This document shows, piece after piece, positions 1 through 7,594 of a DNA stretch of 12,792 nt; position 1 is the first letter of the stretch; each line of letters opens with the position of its first letter. The notes under the pieces were generated by a model that was not told the origin of the DNA, searched no databases, and saw nothing but the letters and a program-made list of their open reading frames with translations. A program made the position numbers and the translations under genes. Location: contig NZ_BAABJX010000073.1 of assembly GCF_039543525.1 (NCBI RefSeq), positions 1 to 12,792 of the forward strand, read 5' to 3'. The stretch is from Algivirga pacifica (lineage in GTDB: Bacteria; Bacteroidota; Bacteroidia; Cytophagales; Flammeovirgaceae).

Positions 1-39
1 ATAAAGATAGCGCCTTAGAACGAATATCTTAAATCAAAA

Positions 40-90
40 TTTTCAATGAGCGAAAGCTCAGTTAATAATTCTTCATTCCTCATTGCAAAA
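40..90 (+). other. Inverted repeats just before the first gene
   Basis: Two nested structures lie between the window edge and the first start codon. A perfect 5-bp stem with a GAAA tetraloop (TGAGC-GAAA-GCTCA) sits at 47-60. A longer imperfect inverted repeat pairs CAATGAG (44-50) with CTCATTG (79-85), extended by T/A-rich flanks reaching the start codon at 90. It could be a leader structure hiding the start, a terminator remnant from an upstream gene outside the window, or part of an AT-rich intergenic repeat like the tRNA spacers at the other end. There is no coding signal in 1-89 and no recognisable promoter. Function is inference only. Confidence 0.3.
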
Positions 91-767
91 TGATTTCTAT
101 AGACAAAAATTCTCTTCTTCATGCCTATACGCTCACAAGAGCTGTTCAAAAGCAATGCCCCGACCTTCCACCTGCGGTTTTACAAACTCACTTCCTGGTC
201 GAACTATTTTATCACATACTTCTTTTCAGAGCAGGTAAAGTTCCTTCGTACCCCCTCCCCTTTACTGAAGATGAAATCATTATTGACCGATCGGTAATTT
301 TTCATCAATTCTTAAAGGTATTTGACTTCGACCAACCTCTATCATTTTTAAAGACATATAAGGAACTGGGAATTGAATCCTTACTATTATTATGCGGCCA
401 ACGAAAAACCGAAGGCTCCTTAACCACAAAAGATGCTATCTTCCCTTCTTTTAAGCAACTATTATCTACCTTTCAGGTCCCCTACAATACAGATCTTAGT
501 GTAGGATGCCGTGCCTTGTCCAAACACTTTCATCGCACCGCTGATACTTACTGGCCTATATTAACAGGTTCTCCACAACAAAAAGAATCGCTTGCGACAA
601 CCACATTACTAAGACTTCTCAAAGAAAAAACTTGGTGGAATACCTTTGAGCACAGTATACACGGTACAGTCTATGAAATCCGGGTAGCATCAGGACACGG
701 TTGTCGATGGCAACACACAACATCAAACTTAAAATTCATTGGGTTTCTAGAGCCTTTTTTGAAATAA
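90..767 (+). CDS. Hypothetical protein, 225 aa
   Basis: I do not recognise a named domain. The protein is soluble-looking, with no signal peptide, membrane segment or cysteine cluster. The N-terminal half is leucine- and phenylalanine-rich (LVELFYHILLF near residues 37-47) and probably helical. The C-terminal half is richer in aromatic and histidine residues: SKHFHR, a TWW pair, VYEIRVASGHGCRW and a closing FIGFLEPFLK. That tail resembles, from memory, a conserved ending of uncharacterised Bacteroidota proteins (GxRW...FxGFLEP); I cannot confirm this. The start is the ATG at 90, preceded by an A-rich stretch; no Shine-Dalgarno is present. It has no close partner: the next gene downstream is 536 bp away. 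The ORF is convincing because it is long, has sensible composition and no competing frame. Function unknown. Confidence 0.7.
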   Translation: MISIDKNSLLHAYTLTRAVQKQCPDLPPAVLQTHFLVELFYHILLFRAGKVPSYPLPFTEDEIIIDRSVIFHQFLKVFDFDQPLSFLKTYKELGIESLLLLCGQRKTEGSLTTKDAIFPSFKQLLSTFQVPYNTDLSVGCRALSKHFHRTADTYWPILTGSPQQKESLATTTLLRLLKEKTWWNTFEHSIHGTVYEIRVASGHGCRWQHTTSNLKFIGFLEPFLK

Positions 768-1303
768 CTGATCTACTACTCCCACTTAGAACTTGTTATA
801 GTATTTGGAGTTCACCCTGTCACTGTTTAGGGAATAGTATATAGTTTATATAGAAGCATTCCATCATTTCAATCCAGTAAGTACTTCCCCCAAAAACAAT
901 ACAATAGATTGCTAATACAACTCATGGCGATACTTTCATCTCAAAAATAAGGAGAAATAAAAATAACATAATACACTACAATCCATATCGATAAAATCTT
1001 ATCCAATTCATATACCATCTTATCTTGAGGAGATCAGCTCTTATTTTTTCCATATACATTAACCTATAAATCAAGTCATTAAGAGCTTGTTTGGAATACA
1101 TCTTCAGATAGAAAATTCCTCTAATCACTGTTCAAAATCGACTCAAATTTTCGACAAATAGAACCACTATTATTCTCAAATTTGAATCAATTTGAACAGG
1201 CTATAGAAATTTTCTCTATCTAAATCAGTATTTCAAACAAGCTCTAAGCTATCACTATAGTTTTTATTGACTTATTGTTTATAGTTAAAATCCAATCTAT
1301 TTT
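768..1303. other. 536-bp gap without a gene
   Basis: No ORF of useful length is present on either strand. The DNA is AT-rich. The only clear structure is the palindromic element at 1082-1245. At 786-797 the string TTAGAACTTGTT resembles the ends of that element and could be a lone decayed end, but no partner arm is visible. No convincing TTTG / TAnnTTTG promoter for the protease at 1304 was found in the last 60 bases, which read as an AT-rich leader. Confidence 0.6.
1082..1245. repeat. 164-bp imperfect palindrome, MITE-like
   Basis: The outer arms are AGAGCTTGTTTGGAATAC at 1082-1099 and GTATTTCAAACAAGCTCT at 1228-1245, which match in 17 of 18 positions as an inverted repeat. The pairing continues inward: AGATAGAAAATT on the left against AATTTTCTCTATCT on the right, then CTGTTCAAA at 1128-1136 against TTTGAACAG at 1191-1199. 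Almost the whole element therefore folds into one long hairpin. It has no ORF and lies in a non-coding gap. Length, terminal inverted repeats and lack of coding capacity fit a miniature inverted-repeat transposable element. I see no clear target-site duplication, so insertion is inferred, not shown. A related pair of ends occurs at 11395-11460. Confidence 0.65.
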
Positions 1304-4300
1304 ATGTTTTCTAAAATGAAAATGACAGGCATCGTCCTTTCATTATTACTACTGACTTTTCAAGCTCAGGCACAAACACCATCCACCAACTGTAACCAAT
1401 TCCAACAAAGACAAAAACTTCTACAAAATGAAAGCAACTTCAAACGTATCCAGAAAGCCGAAGACTTTCTTCAACAACACACGGAAGCCTACCGTCAACT
1501 CAGACGTGTAGGTAGAATAGCTGAAAATGTACTGACGATACCAATCGTCTTTCATGTCATTCATAATAATGGCATTGAGAATATCTCTGATGAACAGATC
1601 ATTGAGGCCGTAGCACAGATCAATGAAGACTTCAATGCACTCAACCCCGGCTCCTCCAACATTATCCCGGAGTTTCAGAATCTACAGGCTGATGTTAATC
1701 TAGAGTTTCGTCTAGCACAACTAGATCCCAACGGCAATCCTACAACAGGAATCACTCGCCACCAATCCAGCCTAACGGTCAATGGATCTAGCAATGAATA
1801 TGAGATTAAAACAACCTATGGCTGGCCAAGGGATCAGTACCTCAATGTGTGGGTAGTCTACAGCTCTGATGGCAATAATGGCTCCGGTTATGCCTACTAC
1901 CCTAGCTCTATTGATGATGAAGGCAGCAAGTACCGAGACGGTGTCATCGTATCACATTGGGCTGTGGGAAGAACCGGAACGGCTGCTTCTACCCATTACA
2001 AGCTATTAACCCATGAAATTGGTCACTGGGCCAATTTGAAGCATACGTGGGGTGATGAGTCCAATAATGGCGAAAGCAGTGGATGTTCCTATGATGATGG
2101 AGTAACGGATACTCCGCTAACCATCGGCTCTACAGGCTGCGCAACCGACGTTTACTCTTGTGGGTCTCTGGACAATGCCCAAAATTACATGGATTATTCT
2201 AGCTGTCCAGAGATGTTTACGTTGGGACAAAAAGACCGTATGAGAGCAGCAATCACCTCTCCTGTAGGTAGAAGAAGCAATCTATGGTCTGCGGAGAACC
2301 TTTCCAAAACACTAATTACCGGAAACCCTCCTTATGCCTTATTCGATACATTTCGTTTCACAGAGTATTATGAGAACAATGGTACTATCGGTAATGAAAT
2401 CATTTGTACTCTAAAGAACACTACTTTTGCTACTTCTTCAGGCACCCTTTCTCCTGGAGTAGATTATGAAGTAAGTGGACTACCACAAGGTCTTTCCCCA
2501 GTAGTTACGGTGATGAATGATAGTACTGCTACTTTTAGCATTAGTGGTAACACTACTGCACATACCAATGGTGATGATCTTGAGCAGATCTCGTTTACCT
2601 TTAAAGATACCGCATTGAATGGAGGAAATGCTAACGCTTTACTGAACACAACGACAAACAATTTCTCGCTGGACTTCATTGATCCATACCAAGTGGTCTA
2701 TAAGAATATTGACGACATCACTGCTAATGCAAATCAAACCTGGAACTACTTTACACTAGATGGACTAGGAAATGTTCCTTACGGCATTTGGTACGATGGC
2801 GGTAAATTGCGCATAGAAACCTATACCAAAGCCTTAATTGCTGAAGGAAGCACACGCAATATATCCTTGTTAACCAAAGGAACGTTGATTTCACAAGCTA
2901 GCAACTGGGTCAATGGCGGAAGCTATCCTAATGAACATGACCTAAGAAGCAATGACTATACTCTATGGGATGGGCAAGAAGGGTATATCGGTTTTAAAGT
3001 TGAAAATGCTGGATTAGAGAATTATGGTTGGTTCCATGTACAGGTGACCGCTGCCGGAGATGCTTTCACCTTATTGGATTATGCCTTTAATGAAGCGCCT
3101 TTTGAGTCTATCAATGCCGGAGAAGTAGGAGTATCCACCTTAACCTTCAGTAATACCTCCATGACAGAATCCAATAACAACAATGGTACATTCTCATCCA
3201 CTATAACCATTAAGATGCTAGATGGCGCATTCTCCAAGCAAAGTGGCGTATTCTCAGAAGGAACGGACTATACTATCTCTGGACTTCCTGCCGGACTGTC
3301 TGCATCTATCACACTGAATGATCTACAAACCGCAACACTTTCCTTGAGTGGGAGTAGCAATCCACATACTGAAAATGAAAATGGTAATTTCAGTGTTAAC
3401 TTTCTGGACCCTGCCTTCCAAGGACTAATTGCCAGTGAGGTATCCAACAGCAGCTTCTCTATTGCCTATAACTTTAGAGATCCTTATCAGGTTATCCATA
3501 CCGTACACGACACTCCTTTAAGAGTGGAAGAAGGGGGGAATACCTGGTCTTATTTCTCTTTCTCTCCAAGAAATGATTACGGAGAATATGGCGTCTTCTA
3601 CGATGAAAATGATGCCACCTTTAAGCTAGAGGCCTATACCAAGGAAGCGATCACTGAAGGTAGTTCATTCAACCTTTCTTTGTTAACTGAGAACTCTCTT
3701 ATCGACAATAATCAAAACTGGACTAACGGAGGAGCATACCCTGACCTTCATGTTGTAGCAAGTGCTACTTACACAAGTCTTCATGGACAAACCGGCTATC
3801 TGGGATTACGTTTCAATATTGAAGAGGAAATACACTACGGATGGGCCAAGATTAGTGTTGATCAAGATGGCAAAGGGTACACCCTTACCGAAATGGCTTA
3901 CAATACCGAACCGGGTGTCATGATCAAAGCTGGGCAAACAACCTTATCCAATGAAGGAACTCCTGTAATCACCGACTTCACAGCCAATACTACGACAATT
4001 CAGGAAGGTGAAAGTATCCAATTTAATGACTTGTCTGCTAATACACCTACTTCCTGGTCATGGACCTTTGAGGGAGGAACTCCTGCAAGCAGTACCCAGC
4101 AAAACCCTACTGTCACCTACAGCACTCCCGGAACTTATGCTGTTTCTTTAACGGCTTCCAATGCCTATGGTAGTGATAGTATGAGCAAGTTAGCATACAT
4201 CACTGTAACAGAGGTCTCTGATGGCACTTATTGCGCAGCCATTACAACAATGGATAACAATTACATCGACAACGTAAGCTTCGGAGATATTGACAACAGC

Positions 4301-5359
4301 AGTGCCTGGGATGGGTATGCCGATTATAGCGGCTCTGCCAATACCTCTGTGATTACTGGCACTACAATCCCTCTTACAATCAGTGCCAATATAGAGTACT
4401 GGCCATACATTACCGCCGCAGCGTGGATCGATTGGAATCAGGACGGTGATTTTGACGATGCGGGAGAAGAGGTTTATCAATTCGAGGGATCCGGACCATT
4501 CACTACAGATGTCAATATTCCTCAATCAGCGACTTTAGGTACTACTCGTATGAGAGTTCGACTGGGTTACAGTAAAACCCTAACCCCTTGCGGTACCGAC
4601 ACCTATCAGGGAGAAGTAGAAGATTACAGCATTACCATCAGTACGGAAAGCACTCCTATCACCTATTGTGATGCTTCCTCTGACCTGGACTATGATATGA
4701 TCACCAACGTTTCACTTGGCGATATCAATCACAGCTCCCAATGGGCTTCTTACAATGACTTCACGGCACAAAGCACTTCCCTTGGCCGAGGTGAAAGCTA
4801 TCCACTTACAATCGCTCTGGATATTGAATACTGGGATGCCTTAGCTGTTGCTGCTTGGATTGACTGGAATCAAGATGGTGATTTTGACGATACAGGAGAA
4901 GAAGTCTATAGTCATCTAGGACAAGGTCCTTATCAAGGGACTGTCAATGTACCTACTACCGCAAGCATAGGTAACACAAGAATGAGGGTTCGAATGGGTT
5001 ACTATGATGCACAAGTCCCTTGTGGCGTCGACACCTACTTTGGGGAGGTTGAAGACTACACCATTGCTGTTACAGGCAATAATGCTGGGCAAAAAATGGT
5101 ACTGGGTATAGAAAACACCATAACTGCTTTCTCAGTATATCCAAACCCTAGTTATAACGGACAGTTCTTTCTAGAGCTACCTAAAAGCAACCTAGAAAAA
5201 AATATCACAATCTTTAACCTTCACGGGCAGATAGTACATCAAGAACTACTTCCCGCCGGAAAAAATAAGATTGTGCTCAAAGAATATCATAAAGGACTAC
5301 ACTTGATTCAAGTGATCTCTGGAGAGAAAGTAGGCGTTCAGAAACTACTGCTTCGCTAA
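1304..5359 (+). CDS. Secreted M43 metalloprotease with PKD, GEVED and T9SS sorting domains
   Basis: This 1351-aa protein is predicted to be exported by Sec and then by the type IX secretion system. Residues 1-24 form a signal peptide with a leucine-rich core ending AQAQ. Residues 25-80 look like a charged propeptide. The catalytic domain (about 80-330) carries the metzincin zinc motif HEIGHWANLKH at 237-247 (zinc ligands H237, H241, H247; catalytic E238) and the Met-turn NYMDYS at 294-299, matching the M43 cytophagalysin/pappalysin family. Next come two copies of an unnamed module (about 346-610 and 611-881), a PKD domain (about 887-970), two GEVED domains (about 977-1112 and 1121-1257) and a T9SS type A C-terminal domain (about 1273-1351, with VYPNPS). 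The ATG at 1304 gives a short basic n-region; ATGs at 1316 and 1322 are alternatives that also leave a signal peptide. The gene stands alone and ends at a strong terminator. Substrate unknown; extracellular protein degradation is likely. Confidence 0.93.
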   Translation: MFSKMKMTGIVLSLLLLTFQAQAQTPSTNCNQFQQRQKLLQNESNFKRIQKAEDFLQQHTEAYRQLRRVGRIAENVLTIPIVFHVIHNNGIENISDEQIIEAVAQINEDFNALNPGSSNIIPEFQNLQADVNLEFRLAQLDPNGNPTTGITRHQSSLTVNGSSNEYEIKTTYGWPRDQYLNVWVVYSSDGNNGSGYAYYPSSIDDEGSKYRDGVIVSHWAVGRTGTAASTHYKLLTHEIGHWANLKHTWGDESNNGESSGCSYDDGVTDTPLTIGSTGCATDVYSCGSLDNAQNYMDYSSCPEMFTLGQKDRMRAAITSPVGRRSNLWSAENLSKTLITGNPPYALFDTFRFTEYYENNGTIGNEIICTLKNTTFATSSGTLSPGVDYEVSGLPQGLSPVVTVMNDSTATFSISGNTTAHTNGDDLEQISFTFKDTALNGGNANALLNTTTNNFSLDFIDPYQVVYKNIDDITANANQTWNYFTLDGLGNVPYGIWYDGGKLRIETYTKALIAEGSTRNISLLTKGTLISQASNWVNGGSYPNEHDLRSNDYTLWDGQEGYIGFKVENAGLENYGWFHVQVTAAGDAFTLLDYAFNEAPFESINAGEVGVSTLTFSNTSMTESNNNNGTFSSTITIKMLDGAFSKQSGVFSEGTDYTISGLPAGLSASITLNDLQTATLSLSGSSNPHTENENGNFSVNFLDPAFQGLIASEVSNSSFSIAYNFRDPYQVIHTVHDTPLRVEEGGNTWSYFSFSPRNDYGEYGVFYDENDATFKLEAYTKEAITEGSSFNLSLLTENSLIDNNQNWTNGGAYPDLHVVASATYTSLHGQTGYLGLRFNIEEEIHYGWAKISVDQDGKGYTLTEMAYNTEPGVMIKAGQTTLSNEGTPVITDFTANTTTIQEGESIQFNDLSANTPTSWSWTFEGGTPASSTQQNPTVTYSTPGTYAVSLTASNAYGSDSMSKLAYITVTEVSDGTYCAAITTMDNNYIDNVSFGDIDNSSAWDGYADYSGSANTSVITGTTIPLTISANIEYWPYITAAAWIDWNQDGDFDDAGEEVYQFEGSGPFTTDVNIPQSATLGTTRMRVRLGYSKTLTPCGTDTYQGEVEDYSITISTESTPITYCDASSDLDYDMITNVSLGDINHSSQWASYNDFTAQSTSLGRGESYPLTIALDIEYWDALAVAAWIDWNQDGDFDDTGEEVYSHLGQGPYQGTVNVPTTASIGNTRMRVRMGYYDAQVPCGVDTYFGEVEDYTIAVTGNNAGQKMVLGIENTITAFSVYPNPSYNGQFFLELPKSNLEKNITIFNLHGQIVHQELLPAGKNKIVLKEYHKGLHLIQVISGEKVGVQKLLLR
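2339..3946 (+). repeat. Duplicated unnamed module inside the protease
   Basis: The protein region 346-881 contains two diverged copies of a module of about 265-270 residues. Shared anchors occur in the same order: G-DY-(V/I)SGLP-GLS, a T(A)T(F/L)S(I/L)SG strand, DPYQV, W-YF, YG-(W/F)YD, YTK-I-EGS, SLLT, NW-NGG-YP, G--GY-G, YGW, (A)Y(N)-EP and I-AG. Both halves are beta-rich and low in cysteine. I know no domain name for this module; the YGW...AYN...AG ending recalls uncharacterised secreted Cytophagales proteins. Divergence between the copies implies an old duplication. Confidence 0.7.
4232..5074 (+). repeat. Two tandem GEVED domains
   Basis: Two copies of about 136 residues each start with YC and end with GEVEDY followed by a short beta strand. 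Each contains AAWIDWNQDGDFDD followed by GEEVY, and a TRMRVR strand. The acidic D-x-N-x-D-G-D-x-D run looks like a calcium-binding loop, which is inference from the spacing. GEVED domains are common in Bacteroidota exported proteins and probably act as adhesion or spacer modules between the enzyme and the surface anchor. Confidence 0.85.
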
Positions 5360-5374
5360 GTTTTTTTCATTAAA

Positions 5375-5414
5375 AATGAGTCATCCCATATTGACCTTTA
5401 AGGGATGACTCATT
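5375..5414. terminator. Bidirectional intrinsic terminator
   Basis: A perfect 13-bp stem, AATGAGTCATCCC at 5375-5387 and GGGATGACTCATT at 5402-5414, encloses a 14-nt loop. On the plus strand it is followed by CTTTT; on the minus strand by TTTTTAATG. It lies 15 bp after the protease stop and 9 bp after the convergent lipoprotein stop, so it most likely ends both transcripts. Confidence 0.88.
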
Positions 5415-5423
5415 CTTTTACAC

Positions 5424-5996
5424 CTAATAAACAGGGGTATTCACCTTGACATCAAACCTTCCATCCCTCACCTCTACTTGATCAGACTCATCATCATCAT
5501 TCACCAAGGTAAATTCAAATGTACCAGACAAGACACTATCCATTCTGGACATCTCAATCACAGCCGATGTAGCCGTGTAACAGGCGTGGCTCACAGAATC
5601 TCTCAATGTGATGGCAATTTCATTTGTTTTGTCATAATACCCACCAAGAGTTCCTTCAGCCTTTGACAAAAGGACCTCCTCTCCCAAAAGCAATTCCTTT
5701 CTATTTAAAGAGAAATAGATTTCTACTGGCTCCCCTTGTATCGCTATGATTTCAAAGGTAGAGTCACTCTCCCCCCAAGCATTTAACTTGGCTCTTTTAT
5801 TAGCCCAATGTTCATAATATGAGCAGCAAGGCACCCAAACTGTGTCGGCTATAATACATCCAAAAGTACCAGCTCCCTCAGACGTTATAGGTGGCAGGTC
5901 AGGATTTTCAGGAGGGTATAATTCTAAGTCACATTTCAAACTTAAGAGTAGGAGTACTAATGGAAAAAATCGTTTTAGTAATTTAATGTGATCCAT
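5424..5996 (-). CDS. Putative lipoprotein, DUF6252-like, 190 aa
   Basis: The N-terminus has basic residues (MDHIKLLKR), a hydrophobic stretch (FFPLVLLLLSL) and Cys22, like a lipoprotein signal. The lipobox is atypical because Lys occupies the position before Cys22, so lipidation is likely but not certain. After a proline-rich linker, the motif GTFGCIIADTVWVP (about 43-56) resembles the start of DUF6252-type Bacteroidota proteins (G-TFGC-(V/I)(D/N)G--W-P), and the ending SGTFEF...V-V-DGRFDV fits the same family. The body is probably a beta sandwich. Location would be the cell envelope; the function of the family is unknown. It follows the M14 gene on the same strand after 69 bp and may be cotranscribed with it. 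The leader carries the string AACAAACAA one base before TATG. Confidence 0.75.
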   Translation of the reverse strand: MDHIKLLKRFFPLVLLLLSLKCDLELYPPENPDLPPITSEGAGTFGCIIADTVWVPCCSYYEHWANKRAKLNAWGESDSTFEIIAIQGEPVEIYFSLNRKELLLGEEVLLSKAEGTLGGYYDKTNEIAITLRDSVSHACYTATSAVIEMSRMDSVLSGTFEFTLVNDDDESDQVEVRDGRFDVKVNTPVY

Positions 5997-6065
5997 ATTG
6001 TTTGTTGGTTATTAAAGTAATAAGGTACTTTTATGAAGACAGATAGATATTGCTTAATGACAATA

Positions 6066-7427
6066 TTATCCAACAACTACCAACTTGCCATTAACTACTC
6101 CAGTATTCACCTTCCCCTCTTTGAGTAAAATAAACGTAGGGTTTTGCTCTAATGCTATCCCTGAAGGTACCTCCTCCTGCTCTCCCAATAATGGAAGTAT
6201 TCCTTGGTAACGTTCTTCTTCCTGAAAGCTTTTCACTCTAAAAAACGTATAACCTTCTTTCAAGTAAGTTTTCAAATCTTCTTGAGGAGTACCCTGTAAG
6301 TCTTGAAATAATTCAGGGTATACCTTGCCTTGCTGATACGTCCATTCCTCTGCATTCACCTCTTCATAAGTCCCGTAAGTACTCAGGTCTCCCAAATCCG
6401 TAAGCTCCGCAATAGACAATAGAGGCTTATCCATTCCCAGGAATAAATTCTTATAGGTTATCCCTATATCCATTTTAACGGTCGTCTCAGTATGCTTATA
6501 CGTAAGACCTTTTAGCTTAAGGCCTAGCATCCTGTTGATATTCTCGGGAATGCTGTTATAGGCTGCTATAGGTTGTTTTTTATACTCTTCTGTACCAATT
6601 TGCCACAATGCTGTCAATATAGCGACAAAGTTCAGCTTGCGGATATATTGCTTTTCTGGGTCATTGCGATAGCCTCCGGACTCTATAAGAATCGTAGAAG
6701 TCCCCCATTTCTGTATATTATCCCCAAAAGCTCTAGGCTCAAAAGTATCGTCATAACGCCCTACTTGCCCCGGTATATATTGCTGCAATACTTCATTCAT
6801 CCCTACAATCAGCTGCATGGCTCTTTCTCGGTGAGGAGGAATGGAACGCTGTACATCAGCTGGAGGAGCTAGAAATGAGATCACAGCGGGGTCAGGACTC
6901 TTACCTGCTGAATAGTACAAGCTTTGATCGTGAAGATTGAATCCATAGTCTGCCCTTAAACCATCCCGAATATCCTTTAGAATACGTGCTTCCGGAGAGG
7001 CTAATTGTACCGCATCCCGATTCAAGTCAATACCTAATGCATTTCTTCTTTGAAAACGCTCCGCTCCATCTGGATTCAACATAGGAATAAAATGCAAGGT
7101 AACTTTAGTGAGTAACCATGCCTTTTCATTTTGCAAGTAGGGAGTATCCTTAAAGAAGTTCAGTAAATCAAACAACGCCATGGTTGCTGTAGGCTCATCT
7201 CCGTGCATCTGACTCCAGAGCATGATATGAATTGGGCCATGTCCTACGGAAACCATTTTTATAGCACGACCTTCCACAGAGTGCCCAACCAAGTTCACCC
7301 TGAAGGGATCCGGTAATTGTTCTAAAAGATCTTGTACTGTTTGATGGGAAATACGGCGATGTGGTAACTGCTGCTCTTTACATTGCTCATGCAGTTCAAA
7401 AAATTGCTGTGTGAATACTTTTGTCAT
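6066..7427 (-). CDS. M14 family zinc carboxypeptidase, 453 aa
   Basis: This enzyme is expected to cleave C-terminal residues from peptides or from cell-wall peptides. The M14 catalytic set is complete in residues 1-280: H75 and E78 (MHGDEP) as the first zinc ligands, N136-R137 (IDLNRD) for binding the substrate carboxylate, H166 (FNLHDQ) as the third ligand and E249 (ILIESGG) as the general base. LNPDG at 117-121 is also typical. The C-terminal part, about 290-453, has no domain I recognise; it looks like a beta-rich accessory region ending NGKLVVVG. No signal peptide is visible from the ATG at 7427, so the protein appears cytosolic; a mis-called start is unlikely because the HExx region is already well inside the protein. 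It is 167 bp downstream of thrC on the same strand, with hairpin repeats in between. Confidence 0.9.
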   Translation of the reverse strand: MTKVFTQQFFELHEQCKEQQLPHRRISHQTVQDLLEQLPDPFRVNLVGHSVEGRAIKMVSVGHGPIHIMLWSQMHGDEPTATMALFDLLNFFKDTPYLQNEKAWLLTKVTLHFIPMLNPDGAERFQRRNALGIDLNRDAVQLASPEARILKDIRDGLRADYGFNLHDQSLYYSAGKSPDPAVISFLAPPADVQRSIPPHRERAMQLIVGMNEVLQQYIPGQVGRYDDTFEPRAFGDNIQKWGTSTILIESGGYRNDPEKQYIRKLNFVAILTALWQIGTEEYKKQPIAAYNSIPENINRMLGLKLKGLTYKHTETTVKMDIGITYKNLFLGMDKPLLSIAELTDLGDLSTYGTYEEVNAEEWTYQQGKVYPELFQDLQGTPQEDLKTYLKEGYTFFRVKSFQEEERYQGILPLLGEQEEVPSGIALEQNPTFILLKEGKVNTGVVNGKLVVVG

Positions 7428-7466
7428 TATATGTTAGCAGTTAAAGTTAAACTGGTAATAATCAAT

Positions 7467-7550
7467 GTAGGCCCTCGCCTCACGGCGAGGGTCCACGGGC
7501 GAATAGTCTTCCTATTGGTTCGTGAACCCTTGCCTGAGGCAAGGGCCTAC
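7467..7550. repeat. 84-bp palindromic element with three hairpins
   Basis: The outer arms are GTAGGCCC at 7467-7474 and GGGCCTAC at 7543-7550. Inside are two perfect 8-bp hairpins: CCCTCGCC-TCAC-GGCGAGGG (7472-7491) and CCCTTGCC-TGA-GGCAAGGG (7527-7545). A central AATAG...CTATT pairing lies at about 7502-7516. The two hairpins are also mirror images of each other, so the whole unit is a palindrome. They differ by a C-G to T-A change on both sides of the stem. This is a GC-rich intergenic repeat between thrC and the M14 gene. It could work as a transcript-stabilising or attenuating structure, or be a REP-type mobile sequence. No T-run follows, so it is not a classical terminator. Confidence 0.75.
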
Positions 7551-7566
7551 CTTAAATTAATAACAT

Positions 7567-7588
7567 CATGCCTTAGGCAGAAGTCTAC
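7567..7588. repeat. Decayed partial copy of the neighbouring repeat
   Basis: CATGCCTTAGGCAGAAGTCTAC aligns with the right arm of the 7467-7550 element (7529-7550) at 16 of 22 positions and keeps the GCCT-(T/G)A-GGC core. It sits 6 bp past the thrC stop codon. It looks like a degenerate additional unit of the same repeat family, which would make this gap a small repeat cluster. Confidence 0.4.
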
Positions 7589-7594
7589 ACAGTT

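Noticed and set aside
768..1303. Small protein or RNA gene in the long gap
   Set aside because: No ORF with a believable start and composition, and no RNA fold apart from the palindromic repeat.
4190..4525. 111-aa minus-strand frame within the protease gene
   Set aside because: It is antisense to the GEVED region and explained by the codon pattern of the real gene.
6030..6068. Hairpin ATATTG...CAATAT between the M14 and lipoprotein genes
   Set aside because: Only 6 bp of A/T-rich stem with no T-run; it is too weak to call a terminator and could be chance.
7467..7550. Intrinsic terminator of thrC
   Set aside because: The stems are strong but no T-run follows on either strand, and the structure is better described as a repeat element.
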